DNA from: Bacteroidota bacterium
GTDB taxonomy: Bacteria; Bacteroidota; Ignavibacteria; T3Sed10-11
Length of the DNA stretch: 16,398 bases
Direction: 5' to 3'
Assembly: GCA_007128495.1 (NCBI GenBank)
Contig: SKXH01000251.1
Coordinates: 1-16,398 of the forward strand
Notes under the pieces: model-generated
What the model saw: the letters and a program-made list of their open reading frames with translations, nothing else
What the model was told of the DNA's origin: nothing
Database searches by the model: none
Position numbers and translations under genes: made by a program
In this document: piece after piece, positions 7,266-14,815 of the stretch
Position numbering within the stretch: position 1 is the first letter of the stretch
Layout: every line of letters begins with the position of its first letter

Positions 7266-8390
7266 ATGATACGAAAAATTGTTACGACGTTTTTTATAGC
7301 TGCTTTAATAGGATTGTTTTCGTTTGGTGATGTTCAAGCTCAGGCAGAATTCGATACCGGAGAACTCGGGATTCTATTGCAAGATTACGGGCGTTTTCGC
7401 GTTCTTACCCCCGATCTTTCAACGGATGCGATAAGGCAGATTGATCGGATGTCTGTACTTGTCGGCGTAAGCCCAACCGAAATTTTCACCTATGCACTGG
7501 ATGCAGACAATGAAACCGATCCGACTAACATAACACCTGCATCGGTTGGTGATTTTGAGTTATTTGGCGCATTTAATAATGCATTTTCCAATGAACCGCC
7601 GGACGTATTAGTTGAAACATCCGTCTATGGCTGGGAGAATGAAAGTTATGTTCTCATTAAATATGTGGTACATAACGAAGAAAATGATGCAATCGATGCT
7701 GCGGTAGGAGTTGAGTTGCTCCCTCAAATAAATGGTGGTTACGGTAACGAGACCGTTGAGTTTTTGAGCGATGAAAATATTGTCCAGCTGCATAAAGAAT
7801 CGGCGCATGTCGGATTAAAGTTGTTGTCGGATGATCTCTATACATTACATGTCATTGAGTGGTTTTCAGGATACAACGATGACAGAGGGGAAATGTACGG
7901 TTACCTTACAGAGGGAAGTATTATGGATACCTACGCTGATGATGGCGAAGGAACGGTGGTTTTTATCGGGCAAGATAAGGTGAATATCCCCGCAGGTGGA
8001 TCAACCGAAGTATACTTAGCGTTTGCTTTTGCTGATGATGAAGCAGGAATGATAGATGCTATTGCCACGGCAAAGGCGGAGTATGATGAGGTTACCTCGA
8101 TCGTCGAATATCCGGGTGCGTTACCCGATAAATATGTTCTCGAACAGAATTATCCGAATCCGTTTAACCCGGCGACGACGATAAACTTTGGTATACCGCA
8201 ATCTGAACATGTTACCTTAACGGTTTATAACCTCGTCGGCCAGAAAATTACGACACTCGTTGATGAGGAATTGACGTCGGGAGAGTATTCGGTTACTTTT
8301 GATGCCTCCCGTTTACCGAGCGGCGTTTATTTTTATACGATCTCGGCAGGATCGTTTCAGTCAACTAAACAAATGATGTATCTCAAGTAA
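7266..8390 (+). CDS. T9SS cargo protein of unknown function
   Basis: A 374-residue protein with a signal peptide at 1-26 (ends VQA-QA) and a T9SS type A sorting domain at about 288-374 (YVLEQNYPNPFNPATTINFG, ending KQMMYLK). The middle 260 residues are acidic and predicted mostly beta-strand, with no catalytic motif I recognise; features are 'SVYGWENESYVLIKYVVHN' (119-137) and a 'STEVYLAFAFADDE' strand region (246-259). The segment looks like a beta-sandwich that could bind something on the cell surface, but no function is assigned. The start is fixed by the ribosome site at 7251-7258. The 47-base gap before it is the widest within the operon, and its stop is followed without a gap by the regulator gene. 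Confidence 0.85.
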   Translation: MIRKIVTTFFIAALIGLFSFGDVQAQAEFDTGELGILLQDYGRFRVLTPDLSTDAIRQIDRMSVLVGVSPTEIFTYALDADNETDPTNITPASVGDFELFGAFNNAFSNEPPDVLVETSVYGWENESYVLIKYVVHNEENDAIDAAVGVELLPQINGGYGNETVEFLSDENIVQLHKESAHVGLKLLSDDLYTLHVIEWFSGYNDDRGEMYGYLTEGSIMDTYADDGEGTVVFIGQDKVNIPAGGSTEVYLAFAFADDEAGMIDAIATAKAEYDEVTSIVEYPGALPDKYVLEQNYPNPFNPATTINFGIPQSEHVTLTVYNLVGQKITTLVDEELTSGEYSVTFDASRLPSGVYFYTISAGSFQSTKQMMYLK

Positions 8391-9248
8391 ATGAAAGCGC
8401 AAAAAGAAATACAGGCAACGATACACAAACATTACGAGGAATTACCGGCGAATCAAAAGATCATTGCCGAGTATTTTCTTGAAAACTTTGAGCGAATTCC
8501 GTTTTTAAGTGTGCATGAAGTCGCGGAAGCCACCTCACGGAGTGTGGCTTCCGTGGTTCGCTTCGCACAGCGTATCGGTTATTCAGGATTCAGCGAACTC
8601 CGCGATGCTATGGCCGGCTCGCTGCAAAACCGGATCGGTAAGCGTGATGTATTCCCGCTGGTAAAGAAAAAGGCCCGCTCCGATGATCCGCTCACCGATG
8701 TTGCGAACCTTGACATACAAAATATAAACGACACGCTCAACATGATCGAACGGGAAGATTTCAGGAAAGCTATAAACCTGATTCAGCGATCGTCGAGGGT
8801 TTTTACAATGGGCCTCGGTATTTCATCCCTGCTCTCACAAATACTTTCCTATCAATTAAACCAGGTAGGAATTGATGCACGACCGTTTGATCATAGCTAC
8901 TCATCCTTTGTCGAACAGGTTTTATTTTTGAATGAACAGGATCTGCTTCTTGGACTCTCATTTCCGCCGTATTCAAAAGAAACGATCGATGCAGCTCATT
9001 TTGCCCGGCAGAATAATGTTAAAGTAGTTTCAATTACCAACAAAAAGTCTGCTCCTATAACGTTTGAATCGAATGTCAGTTTAATGGTGAAAAGTGAAAA
9101 TATGCTTTTCACCAACTCATTCGCCGCGATTTCCGTTTTAATTAATGCCATCGCAACAGGATGTGCCTTTAAGAATAAAGCGAAGGCACAAAAGATGGTC
9201 GATGATATAAACAAAATAATGATAGATTATAATCATATTGTAATGTAA
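8391..9248 (+). CDS. RpiR/MurR family transcriptional regulator (HTH + SIS)
   Basis: A 285-residue protein of typical RpiR length. The N-terminal HTH_6 domain (about 1-77) has 'LPANQKIIAEYFLEN' and the recognition-helix region 'TSRSVASVVRFAQRIGYSG' (48-66). The C-terminal SIS domain (about 125-255) has 'VFTMGLGISSLLSQ' (137-150) and 'LLLGLSFPPYSKETI' (185-199), the latter matching the usual 'SxSG/YSKET' phosphosugar-binding loop, though here with Phe-Pro-Pro replacing the more common Ser-Gly region. Relatives bind sugar phosphates (for example MurNAc-6-phosphate) and act as repressors or activators. The ATG directly follows the stop of the upstream gene and no strong ribosome site is seen, suggesting coupling. 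Its place between peptidase and transporter genes argues that it controls this operon; the ligand is unknown. Confidence 0.92.
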   Translation: MKAQKEIQATIHKHYEELPANQKIIAEYFLENFERIPFLSVHEVAEATSRSVASVVRFAQRIGYSGFSELRDAMAGSLQNRIGKRDVFPLVKKKARSDDPLTDVANLDIQNINDTLNMIEREDFRKAINLIQRSSRVFTMGLGISSLLSQILSYQLNQVGIDARPFDHSYSSFVEQVLFLNEQDLLLGLSFPPYSKETIDAAHFARQNNVKVVSITNKKSAPITFESNVSLMVKSENMLFTNSFAAISVLINAIATGCAFKNKAKAQKMVDDINKIMIDYNHIVM

Positions 9249-9261
9249 CCACGTCGAAGGT

Positions 9262-9266
9262 GGAGG
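9262..9266 (+). promoter_or_regulatory. Shine-Dalgarno deciding the SusC start at 9275
   Basis: GGAGG lies 8 bases before the ATG at 9275. A GTG at 9260 is in frame but overlaps this site and would add five residues before the signal peptide. Confidence 0.75.
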
Positions 9267-9274
9267 TGAATTAT

Positions 9275-12200
9275 ATGAATTCCCTGGGAATATATACTTT
9301 AAAAACTTTATGCTTACTATCTCTTGCGCTTACTTTTTCCTTCTCCCCGGCTGCAGCACAGGAGGCGGTCATTGAAGGGACTGTTATAGAAGGTGAGACC
9401 GGTGAGCCATTGCCCGGTGCAAATATTATCATCGAGGGAACGAACTATGGAGCTGCAACCAACGCCGAAGGTCTGTTTCGTATTACCGTTCCCTCAGCTT
9501 CGGTTGAAGGTCAGACTATCACCGTTACTGCACGTTTTGTCGGGTACCGTGCGACCCGGCAACAGATAACACTCTCTCCGGGATCCCACGAATTGGATTT
9601 TGTACTTCGGGAAGATGTACTTGGACTTGAGGAAGTTGTGGTAACCGGTGTTGTCGGGGCGACTTTCAAAGAACGGCTTCCTTTTACTGTTGATTTAATT
9701 TCACGACGCGATGTGGAGCAGGTTCCATATGTATCTGTCGAGCAATCGATTCGCGGGAAAGTACCGGGTGCGAGGATTGTGAAAGGGACCGGTCAACCGG
9801 GAACTTCTGCATCGGTCATGTTACGTGGTGCAACAAGGATCGCTCACGGTAACGAGCCGTTATATATTATCGATGGAGTTATCCTTGATGCATCAACGGT
9901 AGATATCGATGGTCTTGATATAGAAACTATTGAGGTTGTTAAGGGAGCGGCAGCTGCATCCTTATATGGATCGCGGGCAGCGAACGGAGTTATCCAAATA
10001 GCTACACGCCGCGGTTCAGATTTAGCTGTAGATCAAACAAGGATTACTTTACGGAATGAATTCGGGATTAATCAATTGCCGGATAAAGAGCTTCGCAGTA
10101 TAAGCCATCACTATCTTGTTGATGAAAATAATCAATATATAGACCCGGATGGAAACCGTATTGAAGATCCGTTCAGAACCGGTGAACGATATCTTGATTA
10201 TACATACTCGCCGGCCGACCCGGAACGGGGAAAACGGGGAGTTGCTTTCGTGGTTAATCCCTACCCACGTACATTTGATCATATTGATTTGTTTTTTGAT
10301 CCGGGATATTTTTATATGAATTCCATTTCAGTGGGTCAACGAACTGCAAATACAAACTTTTTTGTTTCTCTCAATAATCTCCGTGAATCGGGGATAGTCT
10401 TACATCACGAGGGCTTTTCACGTCAGACGATCCGACTGAACCTCGACCATCAGATTAACCATAATTTAAAACTATCGGCGAGTGGTGCCTACAGTCGTGC
10501 AAATCGTGATGATCTTGAATACTTTACTTTCCGTGCACTTCAGTTTATGTCTCCGGAAGCCGATCTCACTGAATCTAATCCTGATGGAGAACCGTATCTC
10601 ATAGAACCCCATCCACTCTCGGGGGTAGATAACCCATTGTACTCCCTCTATCATTACGATAGTGATCTGAAACGCACAAGAACGATGGGGAGCTTCAATC
10701 TTACTTTTACTCCTTACCGGTGGTGGGAGCTTGAAGCCAATTTCAGTTATGATCGGTCCAATCGGGAGTCAAAAGAATTTTATCCGAAGGGATTTAAAAC
10801 AAGTACTCCCAGTGACCTAAATCTTGGCCGGCTTACTCTTGGTTTGGGAGTGAACGAAGCTATCAATTCAAGTATTACCTCATCGATGAACTATGAATTC
10901 GGCAAACTCGCTGCGCGGTCACAATTCCGGTATCTTGTTGAACTTTCAGAATATTCCACATTCTCATCCTCCGGGGCGAATCCGGTTGTATCGGGTGTCC
11001 CGCGGCTCGACCTGTATAGGGACGGTCAACGGATAAGGTCACGTGAGGAAGACATTCGTGCTGTCGGGTTTTATTTTATTACCGGTTTTGATTATGATGG
11101 AAGATATATCGTGGATATGCTTGTACGTCGTGACGGGAGTTCATTGTTTGGAGCTGATGAACGCTGGCATACATATTATCGTGTCAGTGGTGCGTACAGA
11201 ATAGCTCAGGAAAACTGGTGGCCCTACCAAAATATAAATGAGTTTAAACTCCGTTATTCACTCGGAACCGCGGGTGGCAGACCACGATTCGCCTCACAAT
11301 ATGAAACGTTTGCCGTTTCCGAAGGCCGGCTCACAAAATCAACACTCGGTAATCGTAGATTAAAACCGGAGTTCTCAATTGAGCAGGAAGCCGGTATCGA
11401 AATAGGTTTGCTGGATCGTTTTCTGTTGGATATTACCTACGCGCATACGGAAACACGCGATCAGATTTTACAGGTGCCGTTAACACCGGTGTACGGCTAT
11501 GACAGTCAATGGCAGAATGCCGGTACTCTGGAATCGCGTACCTGGGAAGCCAGTCTGCGGGCATTTATCATTCAACAACGGAATTTCAATTGGTCTGCTA
11601 CCGTCTTGTTTGATCGCACAAGATCTGAGATCACCGAATTTGATAGAACCCCTTTCCGCTGGGGGCCGTACAATAGTTTTTTCAATCGTGAAGGCGAAGA
11701 ATTCGGTGCTATGTATGGTTGGAAATGGATGACACGATATGATCAACTCCCCGGTGAACTTGAACCATACCGCGATTACTTTGATATCAACGACGATGGT
11801 TATTTGGTACCTGTCGGGCAAAATTATAGCTGGCAGGATGGTATTCGTGAGCAAATGTGGGGTACAGAAGTCAACATTACCGACGCTGAAGGAAATGTCA
11901 TTGAAACATTTCCGTGGGGTCATCCAATCCTTTATGTCGATGAGGATGGTAATGATTTTCATAAGATTGGTAGCGTGATCCCCGATTTCAACCTTTCCTT
12001 TTCAAGTAATTTGCGTTATAAGAATATCACGCTCTATGCATTATTCGATGCACAGATAGGTGGTAATATATATAATATGACCCGCCAATGGGCAATGCGT
12101 GATTTCAGATCGGTAGAAGTAGAACAAACGAATAAACCCCGGGAACAATGGAAGCCGATTCAATACTATGAAACCGTGTATCAAGTACGATCACCGAACA

Positions 12201-12466
12201 ATCACTTTGTTGAAGATGGTACATTTATGAAGCTTCGAGAATTATCCGTTCGATATACATTCGATCAGTCATTTTTACGACCGATTTTTGGCGGCTGGAT
12301 AAACAGACTTACTGTTGGTTTTATCGGGCGTAACCTTTTAACCTTTACCAGCTATTCGGGATTCGACCCTGAGGTTGGAGAACAGGATGCCACTGTGGTA
12401 AGAATGGACAGTTTTACGTATCCGAATTATCGAACGTTTACAGGTTTAATTGAAATTGAATTTTAA
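9275..12466 (+). CDS. SusC/RagA-like TonB-dependent outer-membrane transporter
   Basis: A 1063-residue protein. Signal peptide at 1-28 (ends AAA-QE). Residues about 31-113 are the carboxypeptidase-regulatory-like domain (start 'AVIEGTVIEGETGEPLPGAN'), followed by a TonB-box-like 'EEVVVTG' and the plug domain (about 118-250) with 'SIRGKVPGARI', 'LRGATRI', 'LYIIDGVIL' and the hallmark 'GAAAASLYGSRAANGVI'. The rest is a 22-strand-type beta barrel rich in aromatic residues ending in EIEF with the terminal Phe expected for BAM assembly. SusC proteins pair with SusD lipoproteins to import oligomers, driven by TonB-ExbBD; no TonB genes are in the window. In this context the cargo is inferred to be peptides rather than glycans. 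It starts 26 bases after the regulator and lies 23 bases before the SusD gene. Confidence 0.95.
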   Translation: MNSLGIYTLKTLCLLSLALTFSFSPAAAQEAVIEGTVIEGETGEPLPGANIIIEGTNYGAATNAEGLFRITVPSASVEGQTITVTARFVGYRATRQQITLSPGSHELDFVLREDVLGLEEVVVTGVVGATFKERLPFTVDLISRRDVEQVPYVSVEQSIRGKVPGARIVKGTGQPGTSASVMLRGATRIAHGNEPLYIIDGVILDASTVDIDGLDIETIEVVKGAAAASLYGSRAANGVIQIATRRGSDLAVDQTRITLRNEFGINQLPDKELRSISHHYLVDENNQYIDPDGNRIEDPFRTGERYLDYTYSPADPERGKRGVAFVVNPYPRTFDHIDLFFDPGYFYMNSISVGQRTANTNFFVSLNNLRESGIVLHHEGFSRQTIRLNLDHQINHNLKLSASGAYSRANRDDLEYFTFRALQFMSPEADLTESNPDGEPYLIEPHPLSGVDNPLYSLYHYDSDLKRTRTMGSFNLTFTPYRWWELEANFSYDRSNRESKEFYPKGFKTSTPSDLNLGRLTLGLGVNEAINSSITSSMNYEFGKLAARSQFRYLVELSEYSTFSSSGANPVVSGVPRLDLYRDGQRIRSREEDIRAVGFYFITGFDYDGRYIVDMLVRRDGSSLFGADERWHTYYRVSGAYRIAQENWWPYQNINEFKLRYSLGTAGGRPRFASQYETFAVSEGRLTKSTLGNRRLKPEFSIEQEAGIEIGLLDRFLLDITYAHTETRDQILQVPLTPVYGYDSQWQNAGTLESRTWEASLRAFIIQQRNFNWSATVLFDRTRSEITEFDRTPFRWGPYNSFFNREGEEFGAMYGWKWMTRYDQLPGELEPYRDYFDINDDGYLVPVGQNYSWQDGIREQMWGTEVNITDAEGNVIETFPWGHPILYVDEDGNDFHKIGSVIPDFNLSFSSNLRYKNITLYALFDAQIGGNIYNMTRQWAMRDFRSVEVEQTNKPREQWKPIQYYETVYQVRSPNNHFVEDGTFMKLRELSVRYTFDQSFLRPIFGGWINRLTVGFIGRNLLTFTSYSGFDPEVGEQDATVVRMDSFTYPNYRTFTGLIEIEF

Positions 12467-12476
12467 TTTTAATGAA

Positions 12477-12482
12477 GAGAGG
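12477..12482 (+). promoter_or_regulatory. Shine-Dalgarno favouring the SusD start at 12490
   Basis: GAGAGG lies 7 bases before the ATG at 12490. An in-frame ATG at 12472 lies only five bases after the SusC stop, has no ribosome site, and would add six residues (MKRGKY) ahead of the lipoprotein signal. Confidence 0.6.
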
Positions 12483-12489
12483 CAAGTAT

Positions 12490-14019
12490 ATGTTTACAAA
12501 TAAAAATATATTTATTAGACCGATTGTTTATATACTGGCCATCGGATTTGTGTTTTCGGCATGTGTAGATCTCGCAGTTGAAAATCCAAATGAACCGGAT
12601 TCAGATCGTGCACTTGCTGAAGCGGAAGGTGTCGAAGCGATGTTTGCCGGATCGTTTATTGAATACTGGTGGACACAAAAAAATTATCCTTTTATGGCAC
12701 TCAGTGTAGTGGGCGGTGAACTCACATCTACATTCGCCGACTTCGGTATGTACGATCTTGGCCGGATACCTCGAGAACCATATATCAACAGCCCTACTTA
12801 TGAATTCCGCGGCGTGAATTGGTGGCCGTGGAGTGACAACTATACTGTCTTATCACTCATTCGTGACGGCATGGAGGCGATCGAACTCGGTGTTATGGAT
12901 GATCCCGACGATATGACCCCGGTGCACCGCGCACGCACCTACGGTCGTTTTATGCAGGGAGTATCGCACGGATACCTGGGATTGTTCTTTGATAAGGCAT
13001 ATGTCCTCGATGAATATACCGATCTTGAAGTCGGCCTTGAATTTAAACCATATAACGAATTACGTGATGTTGCAGTAGAAAAACTTGAGGAAGCCATAGA
13101 GCTCTGCGAACAGCACGACTTTGTCATTCCCGATGATTGGATAAACGGCCTGGAATTAACCAACAATGATCTAAAACAACTTGCGCATTCATTTATTGCC
13201 CGCTATCTGGCATCAACGGCTCGAACGCCGGAAGAAAGAGAAGAGGTCAGGTGGGATGAGGTATTATATCATGCCGAACGGGGTATCCAGGAAGTTTTTG
13301 CACCGGAGGGCAATGACCAGCCCTGGTGGTGGACTGGAGGATGGCGGGGCCAACGACCTTCATTTGCGCGGGCATCGTATTTTTCAATTGGCCGGGCCGA
13401 TACCTCCGGCAACTTTGAACAATGGGAAAATACTCCGTATGAAGATCGGGAACCTTTTTTAATTCATACTGCTGATCGAAGGATTACCGGAGAGGATGGA
13501 CCTGAATCTGAGGGAACCGATTTTGCCTATAGTGGACCGGCACCGTTTCCACCGGAACGGGGAACCTACTTCTTTTCACATTATGGACATACACGGTACC
13601 GCTATCATATCGATTCCGGAGCGTATGGTCCCATGCCCCATATAACGGTTGCAGAATTAGATATGCTTAAAGCAGAAGCATTGTTTAATTTAAACCCAAG
13701 CGGGGATAATCGTGAACGTATTGTAAACTTGATCAATAAAACCCGGGTCCACAGAGGACAATTGCCGCCGGCAACAGTGAATCACAACGATGAGGAATTG
13801 TTTGAAATGATCAAGTATGAGAAATTGATCGAAACATTTAATACTTTCTCCGGGTTACATTATTTTGACAAACGCGGCTGGGGCGAACTTGTGCCGGGTA
13901 CCCTGTTACACTTCCCGGTTCCAGGTGAGGAATTGGAAATGCTCCTTGAGCCGATATATACGCACGGCGGCGATGAAGGTGATACATCCGAAAAACGTTT
14001 CTTCAGGAACCGACGTTAA
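12490..14019 (+). CDS. SusD/RagB-like outer-membrane lipoprotein
   Basis: A 509-residue protein. The N-terminus is a lipoprotein signal: hydrophobic segment then FSAC with the lipidated Cys25. The 'VENPNEPDSDRA' start, helical tetratricopeptide-like regions ('MQGVSHGYLGLFFDKAYV', 'YNELRDVAVEKLEEAIEL') and the late 'LINKTRVHRGQLP' with 'ELFEMIKYEKLIE' near the C-terminus are typical of SusD. Such proteins form a hinged lid over the SusC barrel and capture the ligand at the surface. Many Trp and Tyr residues (for example the WWWTGGWRG stretch around residues 278-286) could line a binding site. It is the last gene of the operon; a GC-rich hairpin follows about 40 bases after the stop. The start at 12472 is an alternative. 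Confidence 0.92.
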   Translation: MFTNKNIFIRPIVYILAIGFVFSACVDLAVENPNEPDSDRALAEAEGVEAMFAGSFIEYWWTQKNYPFMALSVVGGELTSTFADFGMYDLGRIPREPYINSPTYEFRGVNWWPWSDNYTVLSLIRDGMEAIELGVMDDPDDMTPVHRARTYGRFMQGVSHGYLGLFFDKAYVLDEYTDLEVGLEFKPYNELRDVAVEKLEEAIELCEQHDFVIPDDWINGLELTNNDLKQLAHSFIARYLASTARTPEEREEVRWDEVLYHAERGIQEVFAPEGNDQPWWWTGGWRGQRPSFARASYFSIGRADTSGNFEQWENTPYEDREPFLIHTADRRITGEDGPESEGTDFAYSGPAPFPPERGTYFFSHYGHTRYRYHIDSGAYGPMPHITVAELDMLKAEALFNLNPSGDNRERIVNLINKTRVHRGQLPPATVNHNDEELFEMIKYEKLIETFNTFSGLHYFDKRGWGELVPGTLLHFPVPGEELEMLLEPIYTHGGDEGDTSEKRFFRNRR

Positions 14020-14060
14020 GACAATTTACCGGTATCCCGTGGCTCTTCAGTAACCATACC

Positions 14061-14089
14061 AGAGAGGGGGAGAAGCTACTCCCCTCTCT
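14061..14089 (+). terminator. GC-rich hairpin after the SusD gene, possible transcript end
   Basis: AGAGAGGGG (14061-14069) pairs perfectly with CCCCTCTCT (14081-14089) around an 11-base loop. It lies 41 bases after the stop. There is no T-run after it, so it is not a textbook Rho-independent terminator; it may stabilise the 3' end or act with Rho. The remaining sequence to 14296 is AT-rich with no gene; a weak AAACC/GGTTT stem precedes T residues near 14150-14161, and a TATATATA stretch at about 14242-14249 may belong to the promoter of the next operon. Confidence 0.45.
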
Positions 14090-14296
14090 AACTTACTGTA
14101 TAATTTCTAAACATTTTCCTTCCGTTCAAATTTCTTCAAACCAATAATTCCGGGTTTTTTTCACTATCAAAAATAAGAATATTGGCTAATAAAGTGCTTA
14201 TTCCGCACCATTTTCGCCAAAATTTATTGGAATGAATATTGTATATATAAAAAGTGTAGAAATAATATGCACTTTAAACTCTATACATTGCTGTAG

Positions 14297-14815
14297 ATGG
14301 AACAGAATATGGAACAAACAGCGAAGAAGAAAGCTGATACGCCAAAAGATAAGCGTCAGAAACTGGTCGATGCCACCATGCGTCGATACGGGCATTCTTC
14401 GTATGCATTAATAGAAACACTCCACAGTGTGCAGGAAGCATACGGATATCTGGATGATGACAACTTACGGTATGTTGCAAAGGCATTGCGCGTACCACTC
14501 AGTAAAGTATATGGTGTTGCTACATTTTATCATTTTTTCACACTTAAACCACAGGGTGATCACACCTGTGTAGTCTGTACCGGAACAGCTTGCTATATCA
14601 AAGGTGTGCCGGCAATATTCTCTGCAATAAAGAAGAAGTTTTTAATTGATCCGGGTGAGACTACCGAAGACGAAAAATTATCAGTCCTGACAGCCCGGTG
14701 TATCGGTTCATGCGGCCTTGCACCTGCAGTTGTTCTCGATGGTGAAATTGCAGGAAAGGTAACGCCGGATGACGTCGTAGAAAGAATTGGGAGATTAATA
14801 CAAAATGACACCTGA
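14297..14815 (+). CDS. hoxE: HoxE/NuoE-like [2Fe-2S] diaphorase subunit
   Basis: A 172-residue thioredoxin-fold protein of the 24-kDa NADH-dehydrogenase subunit family. After a helical N-terminal part with 'ALIETLHSVQEAYGYL' (37-52) and 'VYGVATFYHFF' (71-81), the [2Fe-2S] ligands are Cys94 and Cys99 (VVCTGTACYIKG) and Cys135 and Cys139 (ARCIGSCGLAP). The CTGTACY form is the one I associate with HoxE of bidirectional [NiFe] hydrogenases and with bifurcating hydrogenases rather than respiratory NuoE. It passes electrons from the flavin subunit encoded next; the genes overlap by 11 bases. A second ATG at 14309 is an alternative start and neither has a strong ribosome site. If the cluster continued with nuo or hnd genes instead of hoxUYH the name would change. 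Confidence 0.75.
   Translation: MEQNMEQTAKKKADTPKDKRQKLVDATMRRYGHSSYALIETLHSVQEAYGYLDDDNLRYVAKALRVPLSKVYGVATFYHFFTLKPQGDHTCVVCTGTACYIKGVPAIFSAIKKKFLIDPGETTEDEKLSVLTARCIGSCGLAPAVVLDGEIAGKVTPDDVVERIGRLIQNDT

Noticed and set aside
11480..11962. A 160-codon minus-strand frame inside the SusC gene
   Set aside because: Antisense shadow of a well-supported gene, with no ribosome site or domain.
14138..14161. Possible Rho-independent terminator before the T-run near 14155
   Set aside because: The AAACC/GGTTT stem is only five weak pairs; too unstable to call.
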